A DNA stretch of 64,000 bases from Pseudomonas sp. ABC1 (GTDB taxonomy: Bacteria; Pseudomonadota; Gammaproteobacteria; Pseudomonadales; Pseudomonadaceae), in assembly GCF_013395055.1 (NCBI RefSeq), contig NZ_CP058349.1:3223501-3287500 (forward strand), read 5' to 3'. Below the pieces are notes generated by a model that searched no databases, was not told the DNA's origin, and worked only from the letters and a program-made list of their open reading frames with translations. Shown in pieces: positions 24,656-32,754 of this stretch. Each line of letters begins with the position of its first letter. The first letter of the stretch is position 1. A program made the translations under genes and the position numbers.

Positions 24656-25380
24656 CAGCAGGCTGCCTCCAGCGGCTTGCGCGCGGCGACGTTGACCAGC
24701 GTTTCATTGCGTTGGCCGAACGGCTTCGGCTTCGCCAGGCCCCAGCGTTCCAGCAGGCCGAAGTCCTCCGAGCGGCTCCACCACAGATAAGGGTAGGACA
24801 CGTTCTTCTCGTCGAACTGGAAGCCCTGGTCGCGCAGCATGGCCAGGTATTGCTCGGCGCTCTTCTGCACGTGCATGGGGTGGCGGAACAGCCAGCGGAT
24901 CACCCAGGTGTCGATGTAGTACTTGGTCGACTCCGCGAACAGCAGCAGGCCACCCGGCTTGAGGATGCGCCAGAACTCGGCCAGGGCCTTTTCCTGTTCC
25001 ACCAGGTGGTGGAAGGTCTGGTGGCAGAACAGCACGTCGACGCTGGCGTCGGGCAGTTCGATGTTCGCGCAGTCGCTGGCGACCAGTTCGATATCCAGGC
25101 CCAGGCGCGTGGCTTGTGCCCGCGAGCAGTCGAGGCTGTGCTGGTCGGCATCCAGGCCGATCATGCGGGTGGGCTGGAAGGCCTCGGCGAGCAGCGCGAA
25201 GGAGCGCCCCTGGCCACAGCCGGCATCCAGCAGCACCCGCTCTTCGGGCAGCGGACCATTGATCAGGCGCTGCAGGTCATTGATCGCGACGCGCAAGACA
25301 TGGTGCTGCCAGACATGGCTCTGCAGGAACCAGAAGCCGAAGCGGGTTTCCTCGACGTAGGTTGGGGCGACGGATGGCAT
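24655..25380 (-). CDS. Class I SAM-dependent methyltransferase
   Basis: A 241-residue soluble enzyme with the SAM-binding motif LDAGCGQGRS (51-60), an acidic residue after strand two (MIGLDADQ), and the following motifs FCHQTFHHLVEQEKAL and ILKPGGLLLFAEST. It belongs to the Methyltransf_11-type fold, usual in APE clusters, and is a candidate for methylating the aryl ring or its hydroxyl. The ATG at 25380 has AAGGAG five bases upstream; the frame is open further upstream but without such a site. It follows the halogenase-like gene by 28 bp. Confidence 0.88.
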   Translation of the reverse strand: MPSVAPTYVEETRFGFWFLQSHVWQHHVLRVAINDLQRLINGPLPEERVLLDAGCGQGRSFALLAEAFQPTRMIGLDADQHSLDCSRAQATRLGLDIELVASDCANIELPDASVDVLFCHQTFHHLVEQEKALAEFWRILKPGGLLLFAESTKYYIDTWVIRWLFRHPMHVQKSAEQYLAMLRDQGFQFDEKNVSYPYLWWSRSEDFGLLERWGLAKPKPFGQRNETLVNVAARKPLEAAC

Positions 25381-25408
25381 CTGCTCTCCTTGTTGGCGGG
25401 GCCGGGGC

Positions 25409-26653
25409 TCAGCCCTGGGCACAGAGTTCGGCGAGTACGCGCAGTCGGCGGGCCGGCTCGGCGACGTAGGGGTTGCGCTCGTCCCAGGCATAGCCGGCGA
25501 GGATCGAGCTGATCATGCGGCGGATCTCCGGGGACGCCTTCTCGTAGTAGATGACGTCCTGGAAGGCGCCGTCGTACCAGCCTTCGACGTAGACGCGGAA
25601 AGTGTCCACACCCCGCTTGAGCGGGATGGCGAAGTCCTCTTCCCAGTCCACCGTCTCGCCGCTGAGCTGGCGGTGCAGCAGGTTGGCGGCCATGCTCGAC
25701 GAGCGCATGGCGATGGTCACGCCGGAGGAGAACACCGGGTCGAGGAACTCGGCCGCGTTGCCGAGCAGGGCGAAGCCCGGGCCGTGCAGGCGCTTGACGT
25801 TGGCCGAGTAGCCGACCAGCTTGCGCGCCGGAGTATCCCACACGGCGTTCTTCAGCACGCCGGACAGCGAGGGGGTTTCCTCGACGAACTGCCGCAGGCA
25901 GGCGTCCAGGTCCAGCGGGCGGCCTTCGTAGCGCGTGGCTTCGGCGACCACGCCGACCGAGCAGCGGCCATTGCTGAACGGGATGCTCCAGAACCATACG
26001 TCGCGCAGGGTCGGGTGGGTCGTGATGAGGATTTTCTCGCGGTCGAAACCGGTGCCGGCACTGCGGTCCTCGACGTGGGTGAAGATGGCCTGGCGCACCG
26101 GCAGGTCCGACGGGATGTCGAGGTCGAGCAGGCGCGGCAGCACGCGGCCATAGCCGCTGCCGTCGAGCACGAAGTCGCAGGCGATGCGGTATTCGTGGCC
26201 GTCGGCCAGGCGGCGGACGGTCAGGCTTGGCGTCGCTCCGTCGAAGTCGGCGGCGATGATTTCCTCTTCGTAGCGGATTTCCACGCCCTGGCGCTCGGCT
26301 TCATCGGCCAGCAGCTTGTCGAAGTCGGCGCGCACCACCTGGTAGGTGGAACCCTGGCCTTCGGTGAAGGTGTCGCGGAAGTCGAACTCGCTGCGGCGCT
26401 CGCCCCAGGCGAAGGCCGCGCCGTGCTTGATCTGGTAGCCGGCGGCACGGACCGCGTCGAGCATGCCGGCTTCTTCGATGAAGTCCAGGCAGTGCGACAG
26501 CAGGCTCTCGCCAATCGAGAAGCGGGGAAAGCGCTGGCGCTCCAGCACCAGGACGTCATGCCCCTTGCGCTTGAGCAGTGCGCTGGCGATGGAACCCGAG
26601 GGACCGGCACCGATGACGACGACCTGGCGTTTTTCGATTTCAGCTGTATTCAT
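25409..26653 (-). CDS. FAD-dependent monooxygenase with halogenase features
   Basis: A 414-residue flavoprotein. The FAD-binding motif GAGPSG is at residues 15-20, followed by LERQRFPRFSIGESLL, and GNAAEFLDPVFSSGV binds flavin in the C-terminal half. Two features of flavin-dependent halogenases are visible: W220-x-W222-x-I-P (VWFWSIPF) and a lysine, K76, in YQIKHGAAFAWG, in the context where some phenolic halogenases have it. The substrate could be the aryl ring, as in brominated xanthomonadins, or the enzyme could be a hydroxylase. A flavin reductase gene is not in the locus. It overlaps the antiporter gene by 14 bases. Confidence 0.83.
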   Translation of the reverse strand: MNTAEIEKRQVVVIGAGPSGSIASALLKRKGHDVLVLERQRFPRFSIGESLLSHCLDFIEEAGMLDAVRAAGYQIKHGAAFAWGERRSEFDFRDTFTEGQGSTYQVVRADFDKLLADEAERQGVEIRYEEEIIAADFDGATPSLTVRRLADGHEYRIACDFVLDGSGYGRVLPRLLDLDIPSDLPVRQAIFTHVEDRSAGTGFDREKILITTHPTLRDVWFWSIPFSNGRCSVGVVAEATRYEGRPLDLDACLRQFVEETPSLSGVLKNAVWDTPARKLVGYSANVKRLHGPGFALLGNAAEFLDPVFSSGVTIAMRSSSMAANLLHRQLSGETVDWEEDFAIPLKRGVDTFRVYVEGWYDGAFQDVIYYEKASPEIRRMISSILAGYAWDERNPYVAEPARRLRVLAELCAQG

Positions 26654-27785
26654 GATGGCTTCTTGCTTCGACTTTGACGTGCCTGCCGAGGAAGGCCGGC
26701 AGAAGGGTGGAAAACAGGCTCATCAGCAACAGGCCGAAGTAGACCAGTGAATCGATCAGTTGTTGCTGCAGGAGCAGGTTGAGGAAGACGATCTCGGTCA
26801 GGCCCCGGATATTCAGCAGCAGGCTTTCCTGCCACTTGATCCGCGCGGCGGCGGCCGGTGCGGCCCAGTGCAGGCCGAGCCAACTGCCGGCGACCTTGCT
26901 GGCCACCGGCGCGACCAGCAGGATGCCGATGACCAGCCAGGAATAGTGTTCGCCAATGCCGTGGAAGTCCACGCGCAGAACGCCGCAGGTGAGGATCAGC
27001 GGCACTGCCAGGCCGTTCATCAGCAGCTTCCAGCCACGCTCCGGCAAGGGCAGGCGCAGGGGCTTGCCGCTCCAGGCCAGGCACAGCATGTAGGCGATGC
27101 CGAACACTAGGGCATTCAGCCCGAGCGCATGGAACAGCACCATCAGGGCGAAGAACGGCAGGCTGTAGAACAGGTCGTTGCGCAGGCCCAGCCGCGCCAG
27201 CAGCAGTGGCAGGCTGGCGGCCAGCAGCGGCCATAGCAGGCTGGCCGGGTTGCTGGAGCCTTGCGCCAGGCCGAACAGGCTCCAGCACATGAAGTCCATC
27301 AGGATGGCGGCATGCAGCAGGCGCTTGGTGGCCGCCGGCGGGTAGTCGATGCTGTGCAGGAACAGGTAGAGCACCGGGATGGCGGTGATTGAGAACAGCA
27401 GGCCGATGCCCAGGGCGCTGAGCCAGTCGTAGTCGCCGGGCAGCAGCCAGAAGGCGCAGGCCAGACCCGCCAGCAGCGGCACGAGAAAACTCGGCAGGGC
27501 GATCTTCAGGCAAGCTGTGTTGAGGTCGAGGTCGATCACGTCGCTGAGTATGTAGCCCAGCAGCAGCGCGAAGCACAGGCCGTAGAGCAGGTCCAGCCAT
27601 TGTGGTGCGAGCAGGTCGCTGGTGCCGAGCTGCCAGTGGGGTTCTACCCAGCCCAGCAGCAGGGCCGGGATCGCCAGACTGGCCACCAGCAGTTGGCCGA
27701 CGATGGGCACCAGGCGCTTGCCCCCGAGCAGGCCGACCAGGGCATAGAGGGCCAGTGCCAGGCACCAGAACAGCAGTACAGTCAT
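26640..27785 (-). CDS. CPA2-family Na+/H+ antiporter-like membrane protein
   Basis: A 381-residue protein with about twelve hydrophobic segments. SDVIDLDLNTACLKIALPSFLV, ISITAIPVLY-like FSITAIPVLYLFLH and AAILMDFMCW correspond to the conserved helices of cation:proton antiporter-2 proteins, with the acidic residue of the ion path as D in LMDF. The start at ATG 27785 overlaps the MMPL stop (ATGA). An antiporter inside a pigment export operon is unexpected; it might supply the ion gradient, keep local pH or have become an exporter. Family call is from motif resemblance, without a search. Confidence 0.72.
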   Translation of the reverse strand: MTVLLFWCLALALYALVGLLGGKRLVPIVGQLLVASLAIPALLLGWVEPHWQLGTSDLLAPQWLDLLYGLCFALLLGYILSDVIDLDLNTACLKIALPSFLVPLLAGLACAFWLLPGDYDWLSALGIGLLFSITAIPVLYLFLHSIDYPPAATKRLLHAAILMDFMCWSLFGLAQGSSNPASLLWPLLAASLPLLLARLGLRNDLFYSLPFFALMVLFHALGLNALVFGIAYMLCLAWSGKPLRLPLPERGWKLLMNGLAVPLILTCGVLRVDFHGIGEHYSWLVIGILLVAPVASKVAGSWLGLHWAAPAAAARIKWQESLLLNIRGLTEIVFLNLLLQQQLIDSLVYFGLLLMSLFSTLLPAFLGRHVKVEARSHHEYS

Positions 27786-30103
27786 TGCAGGGGTTCCGTC
27801 GTGTGAGGGCTGCGTTCGGCCTTCGCCGCCCAGGGCGAGAGCAGGCAGCAGAACAGCAGGCCGAGGCTGACCGCCAGGCCGAAGTTGGCGATGGCGGGGG
27901 TGCCGCTGAGCAGCAGCAGGCCGAACGCCAGCCAACTGGTGACACCCGCCAGCAGCACGCCGATCAGGCTGACGGCGGCACCGCCGATGGCTTCACGCAT
28001 GAGGATGCTGTAGTCGACGCCGATCGCCGTGATCAGCAGCAGGCCGAACAGGCTGAACAGCGTCAGCGGCTGCCCCAGCCAGCCGAGGCAGGCCAGCGCG
28101 GTCATTGCCGCCAGCAGCGGCAGGCCGACCAGGCGCAGTGCCCCGGAAAGCCCGAAGGGCAGCCACAGCAGGAGCAGGATGGCGGCGCAGGACAGCAGCT
28201 TGAGTTCGGCGGCACTCAACTGGGTGGCGCTGAACAGGCGGTTCAGTTCGCCGGGCCGGTCGATCAGTTGCACGCCGTCGAGGCCGTGTGCGGTGTCTTC
28301 CAGGGCCGGACTGGTCGGCTGGCCTTGCAGGCTGACCAGGGCTGCCACACGGCCATCAGCCTGTCGACCAAGCCAGAGGGGTCGCCAGGCTTCGGCCAGT
28401 GGCCCGCCCAACACCTGTTCGATATCCAGCGGCGGCAAGGCCTGCAGTTGTGCCAGTTCGCCGCGCAGTGCCGCCTCGGGCACGCCCAGGGCCAGCAGGG
28501 GTTGCCAGTGTTGCGCAAGCTGCGCCAGGGCCTGGCGCAGGCGCTGTTGTTCCGGGACGCTGGAGAGCAACTGGCTCAGGGCGCGGTAGCCCTGCAACTG
28601 GCCGTTGCCGACCAGGGTGTCCAGGCGTTGCGCCAATGCGCCCTGGCGCTCCAGCAGTTGCGCTTCGTCGTTGCCCTGCACCAGGAAGAACTGGCTGGTG
28701 GGCTGTTGCCCGGTCAGTTCGGCGACACGGCGCGCGTCGCCGAGCAGTTCCGGTGCCTGGCCCAGCCACTGGCGCAGGTCGTTCTGCGTGTGCAGTTGCC
28801 ACAGGCCGCCGGCACAGAACAGCAGCAACAGGCCCAGCAACGGCTTGCTGCCGATACGGCGCAGCAGCCGGGCGCGACCGGCGAGCAGGCGCTGGCTCAG
28901 TTGCAGCAGGCCCTTGGCCGGGCGCGGCTGGACATTGGCGAAGCAGGCCGGCAGCAGGCAGATGGCGCACAGGTAGGCGGCGACCAGGCCGGCGGCGGAG
29001 AACAGGGCGATCTGCGTCAACGCCGGGAAGGGCGTGAAGGCCAGCGCCAGGTAGCCGATCAGGTTGGTGCCCAGGCTCAGGCTCAGGCCGGGCAGGACTT
29101 CGAACAGGCGCTGCCAGCTGTGCCAGGGGCCCTGGCTCCAGCTCTTGCTCAGGTAGTGCAGCGGGTAGTCGCTGGCGACACCGACCAGGCTGGCGCCGAG
29201 CACCAGGGTCAGGGCGTTGATCTGGGCGAACACCAGCACGCAGACCGTCACGCCACTGACCAGTGCCACGCCGATAGGCAGCAGGGCCAGCAGTGCCCGT
29301 GGCTGGCGCCAGGCATACAGGAGCAGCAGGAGGATACCGAGGGTGGAGCCGCCGCCGATCCAGACGCTTTCACGGATGGCCTGTTCCTGGCCAGCCGCGG
29401 CGAACAGCAAGCCGCCGACGGCGAGCAACTGGCCGCCCTCGGCTTCCACCATCAGGCGGGCTTCTTCGACTTCGTCGGCGATCAGTGGCGCGGCCTGCAT
29501 GTCGAAGGCCGCGCCCTGGCTGCGCGCATGCAGGGCGATCCAGGTCTGGCCCTGTTCGGTGACTTGCAGGGTGGCGCTGGTGAGGTCGAGGTGCAGACGG
29601 CCGTTCTGTTGCAATTGGGCGGCAAGGCCCAGCCAGTCCTGTTGCAGCGGCAGCAGGTTGGCGGCGAAGGGGTCGAACAGCTCGGCGGCGCGCTGTGCAA
29701 TGAATTGTTCGGGCTGTTCTTCGAGCAGTTGGCGCTCCGCTGGCGGTAGCAGCGCCAGGCGACCGGTCAGCAATTGCTGACGCAGGTCGTTCAGGTCGCT
29801 GTCCAGGTTCCAGCGCAGCCCCTGGAACAGACCGCTGCGCTGCCAGTCATCGGCGATCCTGCGGGTCAGGGCGAGGGCCTGTTCTTCCCGTGGATGGCCG
29901 ACCAGGATCAGCAGGTCGCGGCTGAGGGGTTCCTGCATGCGCTGCTCGGCTTGGCGAGCCACGGCGTCGTTGGCGCTTTCCGGCAGCAGCGCGAGCATGT
30001 CCGCGGCGATCGGTGGCCCGTCCCGCCATTGCCAGGCGGCCAGCGCCAGCAGTGCCAGTAACGCCAGTACGAAGGCCCTGGGCAGCAGCCGTTCAGTGTT
30101 CAA
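27782..30103 (-). CDS. MMPL/RND-type lipid exporter of the APE locus
   Basis: A 773-residue inner-membrane pump made of two similar halves, each with one helix, a periplasmic domain (about 30-240 and 420-600) and five helices. Family sequences include GVASDYPLHYLSKS and ITAIGVDYSILMREA, where the aspartates sit in the proton path of MMPL proteins. These proteins move lipid-like products to the periplasm; APE loci carry one as a rule. Its ATG at 30103 lies inside the end of the LolA-like gene (11-base overlap), so the two are translationally coupled. Confidence 0.92.
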   Translation of the reverse strand: MNTERLLPRAFVLALLALLALAAWQWRDGPPIAADMLALLPESANDAVARQAEQRMQEPLSRDLLILVGHPREEQALALTRRIADDWQRSGLFQGLRWNLDSDLNDLRQQLLTGRLALLPPAERQLLEEQPEQFIAQRAAELFDPFAANLLPLQQDWLGLAAQLQQNGRLHLDLTSATLQVTEQGQTWIALHARSQGAAFDMQAAPLIADEVEEARLMVEAEGGQLLAVGGLLFAAAGQEQAIRESVWIGGGSTLGILLLLLYAWRQPRALLALLPIGVALVSGVTVCVLVFAQINALTLVLGASLVGVASDYPLHYLSKSWSQGPWHSWQRLFEVLPGLSLSLGTNLIGYLALAFTPFPALTQIALFSAAGLVAAYLCAICLLPACFANVQPRPAKGLLQLSQRLLAGRARLLRRIGSKPLLGLLLLFCAGGLWQLHTQNDLRQWLGQAPELLGDARRVAELTGQQPTSQFFLVQGNDEAQLLERQGALAQRLDTLVGNGQLQGYRALSQLLSSVPEQQRLRQALAQLAQHWQPLLALGVPEAALRGELAQLQALPPLDIEQVLGGPLAEAWRPLWLGRQADGRVAALVSLQGQPTSPALEDTAHGLDGVQLIDRPGELNRLFSATQLSAAELKLLSCAAILLLLWLPFGLSGALRLVGLPLLAAMTALACLGWLGQPLTLFSLFGLLLITAIGVDYSILMREAIGGAAVSLIGVLLAGVTSWLAFGLLLLSGTPAIANFGLAVSLGLLFCCLLSPWAAKAERSPHTTEPLQ

Positions 30104-30692
30104 AGGCGTTGCGCTCCTGCTCGCTCAGGGCGCTGCCGGCCTGGCTTTGCGGCATGCGCAAGACGCTGCGGTCGCCTTGGGTCTCGTTCAGTTCGATGCG
30201 TTCCACCAGCGCGCCGCCGCTGATGCGGATACTGTCGAAGATCTGCCGCAACAGCACCGAACGCGGGGTCAGCAGCAACTGCCAGGCATCCTGGGTGCCG
30301 CTCAGTTGCAGTTCGAAGTCATGTGCCAGGCCGCTGTGGTCACCCTTTAGTACGGCCAGGAACAGGCGGCTCTGCTGGGCGGCGACGTCCTGTCCGGGTT
30401 GCATCTGCCAGCCGTCGGGCGTGTGCCGGGCGATGCCCTGGGTGTCGATGCGGTAGTCCTGGCGCATGGGGCTGCGCAATTGCCAGAGCAGCCCGCGCTC
30501 AGCGCTGAGGACGAAGTCGCCCTGACTGCTCAGCGGTTGTGGCAGTGCGCGCAGGTGTTTTTCCTGGATGAACGGGCCGCGTACCACGGCGTGCTCGCTC
30601 AGTTGCGCGGCCAGTTCGTCCAGTTCGAACGCCTGGACCTGGCCGCTGCCGAGCAGGCCCAGCAACGCGAGCATATACAGGACAGGCTTCAC
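30093..30692 (-). CDS. LolA-like outer-membrane carrier protein of the APE locus
   Basis: A 199-residue periplasmic protein with a signal peptide ending GQVQA. The mature domain shows the LolA-fold features LAAQLSEHAVVRGPFIQEKHLRAL (in part: VVRGPFIQEKHLRAL), QGDFVLSAERGLLW and QDYRIDTQGIARHTPDG. It should ferry a lipid product across the periplasm to the outer membrane in step with the MMPL pump. I start at the GTG at 30692, which overlaps the thioesterase stop (GTGA); ATG 30674 is an alternative but would shorten the signal. Start confidence is moderate. Confidence 0.87.
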   Translation of the reverse strand: MKPVLYMLALLGLLGSGQVQAFELDELAAQLSEHAVVRGPFIQEKHLRALPQPLSSQGDFVLSAERGLLWQLRSPMRQDYRIDTQGIARHTPDGWQMQPGQDVAAQQSRLFLAVLKGDHSGLAHDFELQLSGTQDAWQLLLTPRSVLLRQIFDSIRISGGALVERIELNETQGDRSVLRMPQSQAGSALSEQERNAFEH

Positions 30693-31114
30693 GACAGGGC
30701 CCGCTCGACGGCGTCGATGAAGACTTGCGGCGAGCCGAACTGCATCTCCCGGGTGGCGATGTCGACCGCTACCTGTACGCTGCTGCCTCGGGTCATGCGT
30801 TCGCCGGTTTCGGCGTCGACGATGAGGTAGTTGATCTTCAAGCGGTTCTCCCACTCCACCAGGTCGGCGCAGACGCGGATACGCTGGCCAAAGGTCGCCC
30901 CGCGCACGTAGCGCACCTGCAGGTCGATCACCGGCCAGGCATAGCCCGACTCGCGCATCTGCAGGTAGTTGTGCTGGAGCTTGTCCAGCAGGGCGCAGCG
31001 TGCCTGTTCGAAGTACTTGACGTAGTGGCCGTGCCAGACCACTTCCATCATGTCGACATCGTAGAACTGCACCTGCAGTTCGATGTGTGCCTGCAATACG
31101 CCGGACTTACGCAT
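30689..31114 (-). CDS. 4HBT/YbgC-type acyl thioesterase
   Basis: A 141-residue hotdog thioesterase. FYDVDMMEVVWHGHYVKYFEQAR is the family motif (quoted in part: YDVDMMEVVWHGHY, with the catalytic aspartate D19 near the start). It would release acyl chains from ACP or CoA; in APE loci it probably edits or frees the polyene. It ends with a four-base overlap to the LolA-like gene. An 83-bp gap with an inverted repeat separates it from the ammonia-lyase gene upstream. Confidence 0.88.
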   Translation of the reverse strand: MRKSGVLQAHIELQVQFYDVDMMEVVWHGHYVKYFEQARCALLDKLQHNYLQMRESGYAWPVIDLQVRYVRGATFGQRIRVCADLVEWENRLKINYLIVDAETGERMTRGSSVQVAVDIATREMQFGSPQVFIDAVERALS

Positions 31115-31133
31115 GGATCGCTCCTTTACGAGC

Positions 31134-31188
31134 GGTGCGCGCGGCGCACCCTACGTGGTGGAGGTCCGTAGGGTGCGCCATGCGCACC
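31134..31188. repeat. REP-like inverted repeat within the operon
   Basis: Arms 31134-31155 and 31167-31188 pair at 20 of 22 positions with an 11-base loop. The right arm is the same unit as in the inverted repeat at 14480-14546. It lies between the ammonia-lyase and thioesterase genes, which are co-directional, so it could attenuate the transcript or protect the upstream mRNA from decay. Confidence 0.75.
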
Positions 31189-31197
31189 AGGGCAGAT

Positions 31198-32754
31198 TCA
31201 GGCATACAGCCTCCAGTGCCGGGCCCGGATACGTTCCAGGCACAGGCGCAGTTCGCCTTCCAGGGCGCGGTCTTCGATGACCGGTGGGAAGTCTTCCGCC
31301 AGTGCCTGGCGCATGTCCGCCAGCGGCGCGGGAATACCGTCCTTGCCGGCCCGCTGGCGCAGCCAGATACCCTGGTTGGCCGCCAGCAGGGTGGCGGCGG
31401 CGACCTGTTCGGTCAGCTCCAGGCTGCGCAGGGCATCGCGGGCGGCGATGGTGCCCATGCTCACCTTGTCCTGGTTGTGGCACTCGGTGGAGCGCGAGAA
31501 CACGCTGGCCGGCAGGGTGTTCTTCAACGCCTCGGCGGTCCAGGCGCTGGCGCCGATCTGCACGGCCTTGAAGCCGTGGTTGATCATCGCCGTCTCGGCC
31601 GGAGCGCCGGACAGGTTGCTCGGCAGGCCGTGGTTGTAGCGGGTGTCCACCAGCAGCGCGAGCTGGCGGTCGAGCAGGTCGGCGACGTTGCCCACCAGGT
31701 TCTTCAGGCTGTCCATGGCGAAGGCGATATGGCCGCCATAGAAGTGCCCGCCGTGCAGCACCCGTTCGGCGTCGCCGTCGATCAGTGGGTTGTCGTTGGC
31801 GCTGTTCAGTTCGGTCTCGATGAATTGGCGCAACAGGCCCAGGCTGTCGGCCAGCACGCCGAGCACATGCGGTGCGCAGCGCAGCGAGTAGCGGTCCTGC
31901 AAGCGGTGCAGTGGCGCGGTAGGCGCGTCGATGGCCAGGTCCTGGCGTAGCCAGGCGGCAACCTGGCTCTGGCCGGGGTGCGGCTTGGCGGCGAACAGGC
32001 GCTCGTCGAAATGCTCCGGGTTGCCTTCCAGCGCCACCACGTTGAGGGCGGTGATGCGGCTGGCCAGCTTCAGCAGGTAGTCGGCGCGCGAGTAGGCCAG
32101 GCAGGCCAGGGCGGTCATCACGGCGGTGCCGTTCATCAACGCCAGGGCTTCCTTCGGGCGCAGGGTCAGTGGTGTCCAGCCCAGTTCCGCATGGACCTGC
32201 GCGGCACTGCAGCGCTCGCCCCGGTACAGCACTTCGCGTTCGCCGCTGAGGGTCGCGGCGATGTAGGACAGCGGCGTCAGGTCGCCGCTGGCGCCCACCG
32301 AGCCTTCTTCCGGGATCAACGGCAGCACGTCATGTTCGAGGAACGCGTGCAGGCGTTGCAGCAGCTCGACGCGCACGCCGGAAACCCCGTGGCACAGCGA
32401 CTGCAAGCGGGCCGCCAGGACCGCGCGGGTGCTGGCCGCGTCCAGCAGCTTGCCCAGGCCGCAGCCGTGGAAGGTGTACAGGTGACGCGGCAGCGCCTCG
32501 ACCTGATGCAGCGGCACCGCCACCACGCAGGAATCGCCATAGCCGGTGGTGACGCCGTAGATCACGCCTTCCTTGTCCAGCAGGGTGTCGAGGAAGCGTG
32601 CGCCCTTGGCGATCTTTTCCTGGTAGGCCGGGTCGTCCTGCAGGCGGGGGCTGGCCTGGCGCTCGGCCAGCGCCACGACGTCCTCGATGCTCAGGGGCCG
32701 TTCGCCGAAGGTCACGTGTTCAGGTGCGCGTGTTTCAGATGGAAGCATCGTCAT
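31198..32754 (-). CDS. Aromatic amino acid ammonia-lyase (HAL/PAL/TAL family)
   Basis: A 518-residue MIO enzyme. The Ala-Ser-Gly that forms the cofactor is at 155-157 (GSVGASGDLTPLSY), the catalytic tyrosine at Y66 (IYGVTTGYG), with NGTAVMTA, YSLRCAPHVLG, ELNSANDNPL and QDKVSMGT also present. It would convert tyrosine, phenylalanine or histidine to the aryl acrylic acid; in this locus tyrosine to 4-coumarate, as starter of the polyene, is most likely. The substrate-selectivity pair, aligned by eye, is F95-H96 (YTFHGCGLG), which is neither the Ser-His of HAL nor the His-Leu of classic TAL. Start ATG 32754 has GGAAG upstream. Confidence 0.92.
   Translation of the reverse strand: MTMLPSETRAPEHVTFGERPLSIEDVVALAERQASPRLQDDPAYQEKIAKGARFLDTLLDKEGVIYGVTTGYGDSCVVAVPLHQVEALPRHLYTFHGCGLGKLLDAASTRAVLAARLQSLCHGVSGVRVELLQRLHAFLEHDVLPLIPEEGSVGASGDLTPLSYIAATLSGEREVLYRGERCSAAQVHAELGWTPLTLRPKEALALMNGTAVMTALACLAYSRADYLLKLASRITALNVVALEGNPEHFDERLFAAKPHPGQSQVAAWLRQDLAIDAPTAPLHRLQDRYSLRCAPHVLGVLADSLGLLRQFIETELNSANDNPLIDGDAERVLHGGHFYGGHIAFAMDSLKNLVGNVADLLDRQLALLVDTRYNHGLPSNLSGAPAETAMINHGFKAVQIGASAWTAEALKNTLPASVFSRSTECHNQDKVSMGTIAARDALRSLELTEQVAAATLLAANQGIWLRQRAGKDGIPAPLADMRQALAEDFPPVIEDRALEGELRLCLERIRARHWRLYA

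Noticed and set aside
27602..29749. 715-codon plus-strand frame opposite the MMPL gene
   Set aside because: Gln/Ala-rich mirror of the MMPL coding strand; the minus-strand product has clear MMPL motifs and membrane segments.
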